DNA from: a virus
Length of the DNA: 25,558 nucleotides
Reading direction: 5' to 3' (one strand)
IMG/VR virus record: IMGVR_UViG_3300009175_000070
Location: 1 to 25,558 of that record
Under the pieces are notes generated by a model. That model was not told the origin of the DNA, searched no databases, and was given only the letters and a program-made list of their open reading frames with translations. Shown in pieces: positions 6,335 to 16,033 of this stretch. The position numbers were made by a program, and so were the translations under genes. How positions within the stretch are numbered: position 1 is the first letter of the stretch; each line of letters starts with the position of its first letter.

Positions 6335-8732
6335 ATTGCTTTGCTTTTAAGTCATTAATTTGTCTTTTTAGATCCAATATTTCAATTTTCATTTTGTTTA
6401 CTTTTTCATCTTCTTCCTGTATGGCTTTGGTCAGCAATCCAAGATGATTACCAAAGTTGTGTGATTTCTGTTCCATACCAGAAAGCCAGGGATGTGTATC
6501 TTCAGCAATGAAACCTATTGCAAATGCACCATTGGTCTTTAGATTATATTGCATTATTTCAACCTCATTAAGAAATCTCAAAGCATTAAAATTAAAATTT
6601 GAAATATTGGTTTTTAACGCTCTGGATGAAGTGCGCCATATCTCCGAACCGGTTATTGTTGATGAAGCGACAATCGTTCCGGTAACGGATAAATTTGCCG
6701 TTGCAAATGCATTTGACGAGCTACCGTTGACAAGCGCATACGAATGGGTGTGTGTACTGATTAGTCCTGTAAGACTAGTTTCAATAGCTGCTTTGCTAAC
6801 AGTCACAAACGCATTATTGCCACTGATTTGCAATGGTACTGCAGCACCTGTTGCTGAAAAGTTTAAAGATACTCCTCCCAAGGCTCCGGTTGTTGCCACA
6901 GGCAGAGTATAGCTTCCACCCATAGCCACCCACGACCGTACTCCTGCTGAAGTCGATGAAAGTACATAACCTGTTGTTCCCGGGTTACCCAATGGCGCTT
7001 CATAACTATGAGTATGCGTAGAAATTGATCCTGTAAGTACGTATTCAACTACGGCCTTTGTCATGGATACATAGGGCGATTCATTGTATAAGCTAACGGG
7101 TAAACACCCGGCTGCAGGAGTTCCACCAGTTATTTGTATCCCTCCCCTGGTGCCATTGGCAGCCAGTGGAAGTGTATAACTTCCACCCATTGCTATCCAG
7201 GACCTAACCCCTGACGTAGTTGATGAAAGAACATAACCGTTTGTTCCGGGATTACCTAATGATGCCTCTTTGCCAGCAACACCGAAAACCCCATAACTAA
7301 AACTGAAATCAGTTGTATTAAGAATTCCTGAATATGTACCGTTTGAAACCTTACCTATACTGGCATAAGCAGAATCCCAATTACTTTGACTTGCAGTTGT
7401 AGGAATTAAGTACCCGCTTGTCATACTTAATATCTGATTGGAGACATCCAGCGATAGACCTGTTAAACTTGATAAGGTTAGATAAAAATGTGATTTGGTA
7501 TAAGCTGTATTCCAATTAGAGGAACTATCAGTAAGTATAGAATAAGCTCCCGAGGATGCCCCACGAAGCATGATTCCCTGACTTGCAAAATCGCTATCCA
7601 CCAAAACATCAGCATGTGATGTTTGTGAGGTCAGATATCCCATTGCTGTCCATGGCGTACCCGTTACATATCCCATTCCCGTCCACGGTGTACCGGTTAC
7701 ATAGGTATTTGTATCGTAGCTGATCACCCCAGCCGTTGACTTTACGAATCCAGTACCGGAAAGTGTTGCCTGATAACCAGAATGTGTATGACCTGTTAAC
7801 GAATATAGTCCAGAATGGTTTCCCCATCCAAAAGCTGTATTCCAGTTGGTAGAGTTATCAGTGAGTATAGAATAAGCACCCGATGATGCCCCACGAAGCA
7901 TGATCCCCTGACTTGCAAAATCGCTATCTACCAAAACATCAGCATGTGAGGTTTGTGAGGTCAGATAACCCATTCCTGTCCACGGAGTACCGGTCACATA
8001 TCCCATTCCTGTCCACGGTGTCCCGGTCACATAAGATCCGGCAACTTGTTTTAAGGCAAGCTGGTCGTACAAAAGTTTAGCTGAAGGATACTGTGTATCG
8101 GTCGAAGATCCTGAAATTGAAGTTACTTTATTTGAAGTCACTTCATATCCCATGCCTGTCCACGGAGTACCGGTCACATAACCCATTGCGGTCCACGGTG
8201 TGCCCGTCACATAACCCATTATGGTCCATGGTGTGCCTGTGACATACGATCCGGCTGCTTGTTTTAAGGCAAGCTGATCGTACAGAAGTTTTGCTGAAGG
8301 GTATTGTATATCGGTCGATGATCCTGAAATGGAGGTTACCTTATTCGTTGTCACTTCATATCCCATCCCCGTCCACGGAGTACCTGTTACATAACCCATT
8401 GCGGTCCATGGTGTACCGGTCACATACGATCCGGCTGCTTGTTTTAAGGCAAGCTGGTCATACAAAAGTTTTGCTGAAGGATACTGTATATCGGTCGAAG
8501 ATCCTGAAATGGAAGTTACTTTATTCGTTATCACTTCATAATTACTATGTGTGTGCGACAATGTAGCGTAACCGGCTCCATCTGATGTGGTTAATAACCG
8601 TAAATCGGTATTATTACCTATCTTCTGATATAAACCATCCGCTTTGGCAGCAAATCCAATAAAATTAGTACCTGGAACAGTTAGATTTGCCAGAGTTTGC
8701 AAATCTAACTGTGTAAGAAACTGTTTTGACAT
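6324..8732 (-). CDS. Tail fibre protein with repeats and C-terminal S74 chaperone
   Basis: This 802-residue protein should form a trimeric side fibre or tail spike shaft. The N-terminus (about 1-60) is probably the attachment part. Residues 66-410 are made of repeats: nine copies of an 11-residue unit YVTGTPWTxMG, three copies of a segment containing NKVTSISGSST and YPSAKLLYDQLALKQ, and two copies of a 45-residue unit containing VLVDSDFASQGIMLRG. Two further copies of a VLSSTxxGVRSWxAMGGSYT unit follow. The C-terminus (about 701-802) matches the Peptidase_S74 intramolecular chaperone: TSSRALKTNI with candidate S702/S703 and K707, GFIAEDTHP, then a terminal coiled coil. In that family the chaperone cleaves itself off after trimer assembly. 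It starts 3 bases after the preceding fibre gene. Confidence 0.9.
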   Translation of the reverse strand: MSKQFLTQLDLQTLANLTVPGTNFIGFAAKADGLYQKIGNNTDLRLLTTSDGAGYATLSHTHSNYEVITNKVTSISGSSTDIQYPSAKLLYDQLALKQAAGSYVTGTPWTAMGYVTGTPWTGMGYEVTTNKVTSISGSSTDIQYPSAKLLYDQLALKQAAGSYVTGTPWTIMGYVTGTPWTAMGYVTGTPWTGMGYEVTSNKVTSISGSSTDTQYPSAKLLYDQLALKQVAGSYVTGTPWTGMGYVTGTPWTGMGYLTSQTSHADVLVDSDFASQGIMLRGASSGAYSILTDNSTNWNTAFGWGNHSGLYSLTGHTHSGYQATLSGTGFVKSTAGVISYDTNTYVTGTPWTGMGYVTGTPWTAMGYLTSQTSHADVLVDSDFASQGIMLRGASSGAYSILTDSSSNWNTAYTKSHFYLTLSSLTGLSLDVSNQILSMTSGYLIPTTASQSNWDSAYASIGKVSNGTYSGILNTTDFSFSYGVFGVAGKEASLGNPGTNGYVLSSTTSGVRSWIAMGGSYTLPLAANGTRGGIQITGGTPAAGCLPVSLYNESPYVSMTKAVVEYVLTGSISTHTHSYEAPLGNPGTTGYVLSSTSAGVRSWVAMGGSYTLPVATTGALGGVSLNFSATGAAVPLQISGNNAFVTVSKAAIETSLTGLISTHTHSYALVNGSSSNAFATANLSVTGTIVASSTITGSEIWRTSSRALKTNISNFNFNALRFLNEVEIMQYNLKTNGAFAIGFIAEDTHPWLSGMEQKSHNFGNHLGLLTKAIQEEDEKVNKMKIEILDLKRQINDLKAKQYGR
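7503..8537 (-). repeat. Tandem coding repeats in the fibre shaft
   Basis: The DNA encoding fibre residues 66-410 holds nine near-identical 33-base units (for YVTGTPWTxMG, + strand cores such as GTCCACGGAGTACCGGTCAC), interspersed with three longer copies of about 110 bases and two of about 135 bases. Copies differ mostly at third codon positions. Such direct repeats can gain or lose units by recombination and so change shaft length. They are in-frame coding repeats, not CRISPR: units are contiguous, with no unique spacers of constant length. Confidence 0.88.
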
Positions 8733-8735
8733 CCT

Positions 8736-9863
8736 TTATCCGATTATGGTTGCGGTAAATTGTGCCGCTGTTGGAGCAACATTGAAATTAAAGGTCATTA
8801 CCGTTCCGCTGGTAGCAACCATTTCACATTCAACTTCATCAAACGGAGTCCCTGTCCTGTTCACTTGCGCCACAACAGGTCCACCTATTCCGTGCGTTAC
8901 AGCATAAGTCAAGGCCGCTCCGTCACCAATAGTCTGTGTAAATTTTTTGGCCAGCGATAATGTTCCAGTTGTCCCAAGTGCTTGTTTCAGCTTGAGTGGA
9001 GTTACTGCTTTCGCATTATCAGTCCCGGCTGTTACCTCTGCAGTGGTTGCAATTTGAATAATACCCTGTAACGTTTCCGTTGCAGAAACAATATCCGGAA
9101 TATCCTTATTCACGATTGTCCAGTGCGTTGATAGGGTAGGAGTATCCTGAACAGCAATGATCATATCCCCTGGTGATACAACAGTAGCGAAAAAAGTACC
9201 ACCGACAGTTACCACATAAGTCCATCCTTGCTTGATTCCTCCAATTGGAGTTGCATCAAGCATTGGAGTATTTGCTGCTGCATCGTAACCACCTTTGTAC
9301 AGTAATGCACCGGTAATTGTGGAGTTTACGGCAGCAATCAGAGCCTCAATCTTTGTCGATGAATACAATCCGGTAGAACTTGAAGCACCGTCATTAATAA
9401 CCCTGTGTTGCGTGGCATCGGCAATATGGGTATCAATCTGTGCATGGGTGTTGGTTCCCTTATTGGCCAGGGTTGTATGGTCAATCTGCGCACCGTCACC
9501 CCCATTGTGATCATGAGCATCTCCACCAGTTACTCCCTTTCCAATAGGTGCATAGGCTGCTGCTAATCCGGCTAAAATCGTGTCGATCTGAGCATGAGTG
9601 TTGGTTCCCTTGTTCAAGAGATTTACGTGATCAATAGCTGCTCCCTGGTCACCGCCCGTATGATCGTGAGTAGAGTCATTTAATACTAACCACGCTAAAG
9701 CTCCGGCCTTATTGTAGCCATAATACTTCAGCTTCTTGATAATATTCTGGTAGTATATTCTACCTTCAGCGTTAGTAGGATCAGCCGCTAAATTTTCAAG
9801 CCTTGCTTGAAGAAGCTGATTCAGCGCAAGGTCAAGGTCTGCTAAAAATGTACGTTTTGCCAT
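8736..9863 (-). CDS. Tail fibre protein with His-rich repeats (375 aa)
   Basis: This protein probably forms a second fibre or a proximal fibre segment. Residues 68-150 contain a duplicated unit of the kind HDHxGGDxxxxIDHxxLxNK followed by GTNTHAQID, common in phage fibres, where the HxH clusters can bind metal ions. A segment with VTAGTDNAKAVTPLKLKQAL (about 279-298) is also a recurrent phage fibre motif. The C-terminal 70 residues (KFTQTIGDGAALTYAVTHGI onwards) form a beta domain seen at the end of many tail proteins. Its N-terminus (FLADLDLALNQL) resembles that of the following 802-residue fibre, suggesting a shared attachment site. It lies 6 bases from the preceding gene and 3 from the next. 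Confidence 0.85.
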   Translation of the reverse strand: MAKRTFLADLDLALNQLLQARLENLAADPTNAEGRIYYQNIIKKLKYYGYNKAGALAWLVLNDSTHDHTGGDQGAAIDHVNLLNKGTNTHAQIDTILAGLAAAYAPIGKGVTGGDAHDHNGGDGAQIDHTTLANKGTNTHAQIDTHIADATQHRVINDGASSSTGLYSSTKIEALIAAVNSTITGALLYKGGYDAAANTPMLDATPIGGIKQGWTYVVTVGGTFFATVVSPGDMIIAVQDTPTLSTHWTIVNKDIPDIVSATETLQGIIQIATTAEVTAGTDNAKAVTPLKLKQALGTTGTLSLAKKFTQTIGDGAALTYAVTHGIGGPVVAQVNRTGTPFDEVECEMVATSGTVMTFNFNVAPTAAQFTATIIG

Positions 9864-9869
9864 TTCTGT

Positions 9870-10592
9870 TTAATTTACATCGGCATATCCAGCAAAGGGT
9901 GCCGAAAAAGTTAATAATGTGATGTTTGTATCATAGTGGAATACTTCGCACTCAAATTCCATATTATTGAAATCACGAATCGTGACTGATGGAGTTTTAT
10001 TTAGATTATGGTCTAACTGCCATACGCGGGCAGGCACAAGCTGCTCATAATGAAATGTCTTGTCCTTAATAGTTACCCACTCATCATTTTCCCGCAGTTC
10101 AAGACTTTTCTCCGGTGTGTACTGTAATGTTCCATCCTCAGCAAGCTCCGCTCCATGCTTAAATTTGCCTATTTTAATGGCATTTAAAAGCTCCATCAAT
10201 CCAGACTTAAAAAGGATCAGCGCATCGCAGCGATTGTCTGCATCCGTTCCATTTCCGGCTGTTATAAGACGATCTGTTTCTATCCACTGATCGAATGTCT
10301 GCTTAAGATCTTCAAGCGGATAACTACCCAATTGCAGTTCACGGAAGGAATGAATCAGATGACCAATACCGATTCCCATGGATTGTTCTGCGAATAGGTG
10401 TATATCCTGACCAAGTGTTTGGCCGAATAAAACCGAATCATCGATTGTATTTCTTATTAAGGGATGGTCAATGGATAATGAACGGCTGTATTTTTCCAAG
10501 TATAGGCCATAATATTCGCGCCAGAGAACTTTGATCGTTTCTTTCATCCGGGGATCGGACCAAAGTTTCAATATATCGGATTGACTTCTCAT
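9870..10592 (-). CDS. Tail protein with fibre-type C-terminal beta domain (240 aa)
   Basis: The N-terminal 165 or so residues are helical and I do not recognise them. The C-terminal 70 residues match a beta domain common in phage tail and fibre proteins: VWQLDHNLNKTPSVTIRDF followed by acidic strands and LLTFSAPFAGYADVN at the end. This tip is related in plan to the C-terminus of the 375-residue fibre encoded next. The gene lies between the 516-residue tail protein (25-base gap) and that fibre gene (6-base gap), so it may link fibres to the tail. It is transcribed in the group that begins behind the promoter motif at 12187-12223. Confidence 0.75.
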   Translation of the reverse strand: MRSQSDILKLWSDPRMKETIKVLWREYYGLYLEKYSRSLSIDHPLIRNTIDDSVLFGQTLGQDIHLFAEQSMGIGIGHLIHSFRELQLGSYPLEDLKQTFDQWIETDRLITAGNGTDADNRCDALILFKSGLMELLNAIKIGKFKHGAELAEDGTLQYTPEKSLELRENDEWVTIKDKTFHYEQLVPARVWQLDHNLNKTPSVTIRDFNNMEFECEVFHYDTNITLLTFSAPFAGYADVN

Positions 10593-10617
10593 ATATCTTT
10601 ATAAAATATTACCTCAA

Positions 10618-12168
10618 TTAGCGATATGCTTCACTTATTTTCAACGGGATACTGTGAACGTCTTCCTGACTGTCATACAGTTTGAATTTGTCTTTTTCCA
10701 CCAATACAGGAATCAGTCGAAGCGGATTCTGGGGATCAGCCATCCAGCAATTTTTTGATTCCAAAAAATCCTGGAGTGCGATCATTTCATCATAGGATTT
10801 ATAACCGCTGTTGATTTCCCAGGCTCTTTGTCCTGTTACTGAAGCGGTTTTTACCCCTGGTATTTTTGTACCGGCACCGATTGGAACGGGTTGATAAATC
10901 GTTTCTGATTCTACATTAAGATTTTTGGTGTGCTCTCCTGTTAATCGAAGACAGTCAATACCCGAGAGGGGATTGACGAAAAGAAAATTAAACGTGTTTT
11001 CGTAATAAGTAGGATCAACTATGAAGGTTCTGCTTTCTGAGATGACTTCTCCGGTATCGACACGGCAAATCCAGAATTTGAAGCTGAGAATAGGATATTC
11101 TTCGCTGACTGTTCTTTTAAATCCCATGAACAATGGTTCTACATTAAATTCCAGCAATCCGCTTGCCGGGTCCAGGACAAATGTTCCGGAAAGATCGTTA
11201 TAGGTGTGAATACCGTAATTCGTTTTTTGGGTGACACTGCAATACCATACCGCATTGATATAGGTATCAAAACGGCTCAAATACCAGAGTTTCATAACCT
11301 GTGTTGGTGCAACGGACATATTATCGGGTTGATGGGTCAGGAACCTCCCTTTATTGATGTATTCGGTTGTGAAATTCTGACCAACTTCATTAAGAAGGGC
11401 CAGTTCATGCGGTCTTAATTTTCCTTTTAAGATTCGTATGGAATTGGTATTTGGATCCAGGTTATTCCAATTTTCCTGACGGTCACCATTCAAATCGACA
11501 AACGATTCACCGGTATCAATGGACACAATTAATTCCAATGGCCGATGATCAGTGATGATTCCTGCAGGTGGAAAAGAAAAGTCATATGTAGCGGGCTGAT
11601 CTACCAGACCGCTAATATTGAATTTTGCAAGATGGTTTGAATCCGGAGCGATTTCTTCCACAAATGGCGATCCCAATAAACTTGAACAAGTGATCTTTAG
11701 AAGAAGTCTATATTTGTTCTTCCCGGACATTTTTCCCGCTGTGGTTGAAACGATGATCTGAATGGGATTTCCGGACAATTGGACATTACCCATCGGAATA
11801 TTATAATAATTGTTTGTAACGATTGTTGAATTGGAAATAACTATTGTTTTATCCAATTCATCAAGCTGGTTACTTTGCGATTCTCCAAATACATTATCAA
11901 TATAATGATAATAGTATTCTTCAAAATGTAGCTTGTATGTTCCTATTGAAGTGATGTATGGTGACAGATCAATATTTATCTCATTGTTTTTATTTGGGAA
12001 AAATGATTTTTGAAAAACCGGATTAGTTTTTGAATCGCTTATTACTTTTTCAAGATATACTATGACCTGATATAAGGCAGTTTCATCCGGTGCAACAGCA
12101 TTTGTGATTGATAACTCAATAGGATTTCCCCAGGATAATGTGCCGTTATTTGTAATTGAAATTTCCAT
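10618..12168 (-). CDS. Tail-associated beta-rich protein directly after the tape measure (516 aa)
   Basis: I do not recognise a named family. The protein has no membrane segment or signal peptide and reads as a chain of beta domains (for example MEISITNNGTLSWGNPIELS at the N-terminus and INIDLSPYITSIGTYKLHFE at about 69-88). The gene after a tape measure often encodes a distal tail or tail-tip protein, and this length and fold would fit. It is the first gene behind promoter motif copy C and is followed by the 240-residue protein and the two fibres. I infer a distal-tail or baseplate-adaptor role from this order only. Confidence 0.68.
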   Translation of the reverse strand: MEISITNNGTLSWGNPIELSITNAVAPDETALYQVIVYLEKVISDSKTNPVFQKSFFPNKNNEINIDLSPYITSIGTYKLHFEEYYYHYIDNVFGESQSNQLDELDKTIVISNSTIVTNNYYNIPMGNVQLSGNPIQIIVSTTAGKMSGKNKYRLLLKITCSSLLGSPFVEEIAPDSNHLAKFNISGLVDQPATYDFSFPPAGIITDHRPLELIVSIDTGESFVDLNGDRQENWNNLDPNTNSIRILKGKLRPHELALLNEVGQNFTTEYINKGRFLTHQPDNMSVAPTQVMKLWYLSRFDTYINAVWYCSVTQKTNYGIHTYNDLSGTFVLDPASGLLEFNVEPLFMGFKRTVSEEYPILSFKFWICRVDTGEVISESRTFIVDPTYYENTFNFLFVNPLSGIDCLRLTGEHTKNLNVESETIYQPVPIGAGTKIPGVKTASVTGQRAWEINSGYKSYDEMIALQDFLESKNCWMADPQNPLRLIPVLVEKDKFKLYDSQEDVHSIPLKISEAYR

Positions 12169-12186
12169 GTTGGATTAAATTTTTAG

Positions 12187-12223
12187 CGAAGTTGCATTTT
12201 GAGCACTGAGACTGAAAGGACAA
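12187..12223 (-). promoter_or_regulatory. Element-specific promoter motif, copy C (before 516-aa gene)
   Basis: On the - strand TTGTCCTTT (12215-12223), preceded by a T run, lies exactly 24 bases upstream of TTCG (12187-12190, context CAACTTCG). This copy deviates at one base in the -7-like box (TTCG for TTTG). It sits in the 59-base gap between the tape-measure stop and the 516-aa start, and would drive the tail-tip and fibre genes. Confidence 0.68.
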
Positions 12224-12227
12224 AAAA

Positions 12228-15200
12228 TCAGCTTAATCCGGACGTTGTTGTTTTTTGCCAGTTCTCTTTTTTGCGTTCATAGGTTGCAATTGAGATTTCT
12301 GGTTTCCAACTGTTAAGCTTATTGATGGATTCAATAAGTGCCAATGCCGTATCTTCACTCATGGAGCCTTCAGACTTTTGATTTTTGATTTTTATTTTGG
12401 ATGGCAGTTGGTTTTGTGAGGAATACCCTCCCGTTGCAAAACCTCTTTTTTGTGTGATCTGAAAAGCCTGGGGTGAGATGGTGTAACGGCCCTGTCTCAT
12501 TTGTTCCAGGCCTGCCACAAGGCTAGCGATCTGAGGGTTTTTCAGCATACCTGCCGGAATGACATATTCGCCTTTATGGACTGTGCCGGCCACCTGGTAT
12601 TTTTCACCATCTCCAGTATATCCACCTTCAGAAAATCCGGCGATAGTTTGTGCCACGATGGAGGCGATACTTCCCACGGCACTGGCTGTATTAATTGCTA
12701 CCCAGGGCATTCCTCCTGTCCATGGAAATGCTGCTACTGCTTTTGCATTGGCGATAGCAGTATTAAAGACTACCTGGCCGATGGCAGCGGCCTGTTGGAA
12801 AAGGAACAGGGCTTTACCCAAAGCTGTTTCTTTGCCCACCAGTTCGGCCAAACCACCAAAAAGTGTTTGTGCCGAATTGAACATGGCATCGCCGATTTCC
12901 TGACGGGCAGACAATTCATCGGTTTTTATTTTGATCAGGTTATCGGATAGTTTCTTTTGTGCCTGTGCGAGCTTGACTGCGTTCCCATCAGCATCAATAA
13001 CATCCTGATCATAGTTAGCCCTGGCCAGGTCCCGCTGGGCTTGAAAACCTTCCTCCTGTGTTTTTGCATTGGCTTCAGCCATCAGGGCATCATCCATTTC
13101 CTTTTTTTGAATGGTAGCCTTATCCAGATCGGACATAGTTTTTTCATGTTCCGTTTTCTTCTCCGCAATGATACCATTGGTGGTTTCATTGAGTTTTATT
13201 TCCTTCTCATTGAGATCTTTCTTAACAATCAACTTTTTCTGCAAGGCTTCGAGTTCTTCTTTCCACCTTTCTTCCTCAATAGCCTTTTGTTTATCGATTC
13301 CTTCTTTCAGATTGGAAACTTTAGCGTTAGCCAGTTCTTTTTCCGCTTCTTCCAATAGCTTGTGAACCTTTTCGGTTGCTTCAAGCTTTTTGGCTTCAGA
13401 GAGTGCATAGGCTTCTTCATATTCTTTACTGCCATTTTTATATGCTTTGGCTTTCTGGTCCAGGAACTTGATTTCCTGATCCAACAGATCGGCATCATAC
13501 TGTGCATCGGAAGTCAATCCTTCAGCATGTCGCTTTTTTATGGAAGCGATTTCCTTGCTATTGGCAGCTTCAATTTGCTCGATTCGTTTTTTTACTTGCT
13601 TATCATCCTCCCGACCTTCGCGGGAAGTGCCCAAACTATTTAATTTATCGATTTCATTTTGGACAGCTTCAGCCCTTGCATTTCGTGATGCAACTTCTTC
13701 GGGTGTTACTGCAATCTCGGCTTTTATTGCAGCCAATTCTTCTTCTTTTTGTTTGATTAGATCCTGATCAGGTAATTTATCCTCTTTACTATGGCTTAAT
13801 AGCATATTAGCCGTGGCCTGGCTTTGAGTAATAGTTATTAACTTTTCCTTTTGAAGATTCAGTTCCTTCTGCCTGTCGCTTAAATTCTGCGCGGCTGACA
13901 TAGCGTTTAAAGAATAATTGGCAGATACATTCCCTAATGATAAAACAGCATTTTTTGCCTTTTGCCAATAAGTCAAATCTGCTCCTTTTCCTGAATTCAA
14001 ATCGAGAAGCTCTTTTTCTATTTCAACCAGTTTTTCTTTTGCTGCCTGAACTCTCGCATTCTCAAGCAATGATTCTGTATATTCTTTTACAGCTTCTGCA
14101 GCTTTTTTAGTAGATATATTTTCAAGGGTCAGGGATCCTAAATATTTTGGGGAAATGGCATTTAATTCCCGGATAGCATCCAGTCTTTCCTGTTTTGATA
14201 GCTTTTCATTTTTTGCTAGGCTCAGTAAAGTTTCAATTTTTACTTTTTCTTCTACAATATTTTTCTGTGCTTCCAGGTTAATATCATTCAATAATAACTG
14301 AGCTTTTTGAGCTGCGGTCAATTGGCCCGAATACATATATAATCCCACGGTAAGTGCTGTTATTGCTGTTATAACAAGACCGATAGGATTAGCCATTAAT
14401 GCACCGCTGAATATGCGGAACTGCAATGAAGCTAAAGCAAGATTTCCTTTGAGCAATGCCAGACCTGCATTATAAAGGGCAATACCTGCAAATTGAGCGC
14501 GATAGGCCAGATCCTGCAATTTTCCCAAAATAATGCTGGTTAATTTCTCTTTGTTTTTTCTGGCTTCCCAAATGGCTTCAATCTTAATCCAGGTTGTATA
14601 AGCGATAATTGAAGCTGTTGTGGTGACAATAGTTGCTTTATATTTTATAAAGAAATCTATTCCAGCAGAAACGATTTTAACGAAATATGAAAAACCACTA
14701 GTACTGATTACCAGTGCCGGAGCAAGTTTTTCACCCAGATCAATGGCCATTAAATTTAAACGGTTTACTGCCTGAGCCAGTTTTGCTGCATGTGTATCGG
14801 AATTAATGGAAGCCTGTTGCATGGCAACATTGGTTCCGGTCAATGCCTGTGTAAAATAGTCGTATCTGGCAATATTGCTTGTCAATATTGTACCTACCGA
14901 AAGGTTTCTCTTTCCAAAAATACTGATCAGCAGGTTATCCTTTTCCATCGCTGTGTTTTTGGCATCCATTTTGGATTTTAATTCGACGATAGCATCCCTC
15001 ATATTAAATGCTCCGCTCACATAACCAAGGTTTGCGGCTTTCAGGCTGACCAGTGAAGTTTTAAATTGGGTACCGGCTTCAGCTCCTTTAAGCTGATGTT
15101 CTCCCAATGTTTCCAAAACTCCGATTGTTTCTTCGAGAGTAAGATTTGAATTGTTGGCTACCGTTCCACATTTTGCAAGTGATTCCGTTAATTGGGGAAC

Positions 15201-15911
15201 CAGGGCGCTACCCTGAAGGGCTCCTGCGGAGAATGCATTAATAATCCTGGTTGATTCAAATGACTTCATGCCAAATTGATTCATAGCTGCAGCCACAGCT
15301 TCCACAGCAGGTGTGGTTTCAATTCTTGCTGCCTGTGCCAGGATCAGTGCCGATTTGGTTACTTCGGCTAATGCTTCCTTATCTTTAAGCAGTTCCGGAC
15401 GTGCTGATCCCATTAAGGTAAAAGCATCAACAATCTCACTGGCGTTTTTTGTCAGGCGGATTCCTCCATCAAGGATTGTTGTTGAAAATTCTTTCGCTTT
15501 ATCTCCGAGCCATTTTAGATTATCTCCAGACAGTCCGGTTAGTGCGGAAAGATTAGCCAGACGGGATTCAAAATCCATAAAGGCTTTTACTGTTCCCCGA
15601 ACGGCAAAAACCAAACCTGTTAGTGTTGCAATAACTCCCATGGCTAACGCCTGGTAACGGTTAAAAACATCACCAATTTTTTTCATGGACCATCCTCTTT
15701 CTACGCCAGCCAGGTCTGCTCTGTGTTGGTCAAGAATTGCTTTTAACGATCTTATTTTTGCAGTTTGTGCCAGGTATTCTTTTGAACCTATGGTCATTCG
15801 TGCCTGTGCGTTGATCAGTTTGTTCATTTCCGCACGGATACTTGCCACGTCATTTGTTACTTCTTTGCCGTTTATATACAGGTTTATTCGACGGGTATAG
15901 GATTGTGCCAT
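12228..15911 (-). CDS. Phage tail tape-measure protein
   Basis: This protein should set tail length and line the tail tube. From the ATG at 15911 it has 1227 residues. The N-terminal third carries a TP901-type core: FESRLANLSALTGLSGDNLK, then TTPAVEAVAAAMNQFGM and the GAEAGTQFKTSLVSLKAANL stretch. Hydrophobic segments in the middle include one ending in NPIGLVITAITALTVGLYMY. A long charged coiled coil (roughly residues 550-960) follows, then an Ala/Gly-rich region and a C-terminal tail. The frame extends to an ATG at 15944, but that codon overlaps the -7-like box of promoter copy B, so MAQSYTRRIN at 15911 is the better start. At about 1.5 angstrom per residue for tape measures, the tail would be long and flexible, siphovirus-like. 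Confidence 0.93.
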   Translation of the reverse strand: MAQSYTRRINLYINGKEVTNDVASIRAEMNKLINAQARMTIGSKEYLAQTAKIRSLKAILDQHRADLAGVERGWSMKKIGDVFNRYQALAMGVIATLTGLVFAVRGTVKAFMDFESRLANLSALTGLSGDNLKWLGDKAKEFSTTILDGGIRLTKNASEIVDAFTLMGSARPELLKDKEALAEVTKSALILAQAARIETTPAVEAVAAAMNQFGMKSFESTRIINAFSAGALQGSALVPQLTESLAKCGTVANNSNLTLEETIGVLETLGEHQLKGAEAGTQFKTSLVSLKAANLGYVSGAFNMRDAIVELKSKMDAKNTAMEKDNLLISIFGKRNLSVGTILTSNIARYDYFTQALTGTNVAMQQASINSDTHAAKLAQAVNRLNLMAIDLGEKLAPALVISTSGFSYFVKIVSAGIDFFIKYKATIVTTTASIIAYTTWIKIEAIWEARKNKEKLTSIILGKLQDLAYRAQFAGIALYNAGLALLKGNLALASLQFRIFSGALMANPIGLVITAITALTVGLYMYSGQLTAAQKAQLLLNDINLEAQKNIVEEKVKIETLLSLAKNEKLSKQERLDAIRELNAISPKYLGSLTLENISTKKAAEAVKEYTESLLENARVQAAKEKLVEIEKELLDLNSGKGADLTYWQKAKNAVLSLGNVSANYSLNAMSAAQNLSDRQKELNLQKEKLITITQSQATANMLLSHSKEDKLPDQDLIKQKEEELAAIKAEIAVTPEEVASRNARAEAVQNEIDKLNSLGTSREGREDDKQVKKRIEQIEAANSKEIASIKKRHAEGLTSDAQYDADLLDQEIKFLDQKAKAYKNGSKEYEEAYALSEAKKLEATEKVHKLLEEAEKELANAKVSNLKEGIDKQKAIEEERWKEELEALQKKLIVKKDLNEKEIKLNETTNGIIAEKKTEHEKTMSDLDKATIQKKEMDDALMAEANAKTQEEGFQAQRDLARANYDQDVIDADGNAVKLAQAQKKLSDNLIKIKTDELSARQEIGDAMFNSAQTLFGGLAELVGKETALGKALFLFQQAAAIGQVVFNTAIANAKAVAAFPWTGGMPWVAINTASAVGSIASIVAQTIAGFSEGGYTGDGEKYQVAGTVHKGEYVIPAGMLKNPQIASLVAGLEQMRQGRYTISPQAFQITQKRGFATGGYSSQNQLPSKIKIKNQKSEGSMSEDTALALIESINKLNSWKPEISIATYERKKENWQKTTTSGLS

Positions 15912-15941
15912 GATTTTGAAGATTTGAATTAAGAATTGATT

Positions 15942-15978
15942 CAAATATCAGAAGCATGGTTAAAAGCAGAAAGGACAA
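15942..15978 (-). promoter_or_regulatory. Element-specific promoter motif, copy B (before tape measure)
   Basis: On the - strand TTGTCCTTT (15970-15978), preceded by TTTTTC, lies exactly 24 bases upstream of TTTG (15942-15945, context GATATTTG). It occupies the 122-base gap upstream of the tape-measure gene. A transcript starting a few bases after the TTTG box would have a leader of roughly 25 bases to the ATG at 15911. Confidence 0.7.
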
Positions 15979-16033
15979 GAAAAAGGCATTTTTTTAACAG
16001 GTTTGATAAACGAGTATAAATTTCAGGGATCTA

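Noticed and set aside
7641-8425. Regularly repeated 33-base units that could suggest CRISPR
   Set aside because: The units are contiguous, in frame and coding for YVTGTPWTxMG within a fibre gene; there are no unique spacers and no cas genes.
12501-13767. Several + strand open frames opposite the tape-measure gene
   Set aside because: They arise from the Lys/Glu/Ala-rich codons of the tape measure read on the opposite strand and show no family features.
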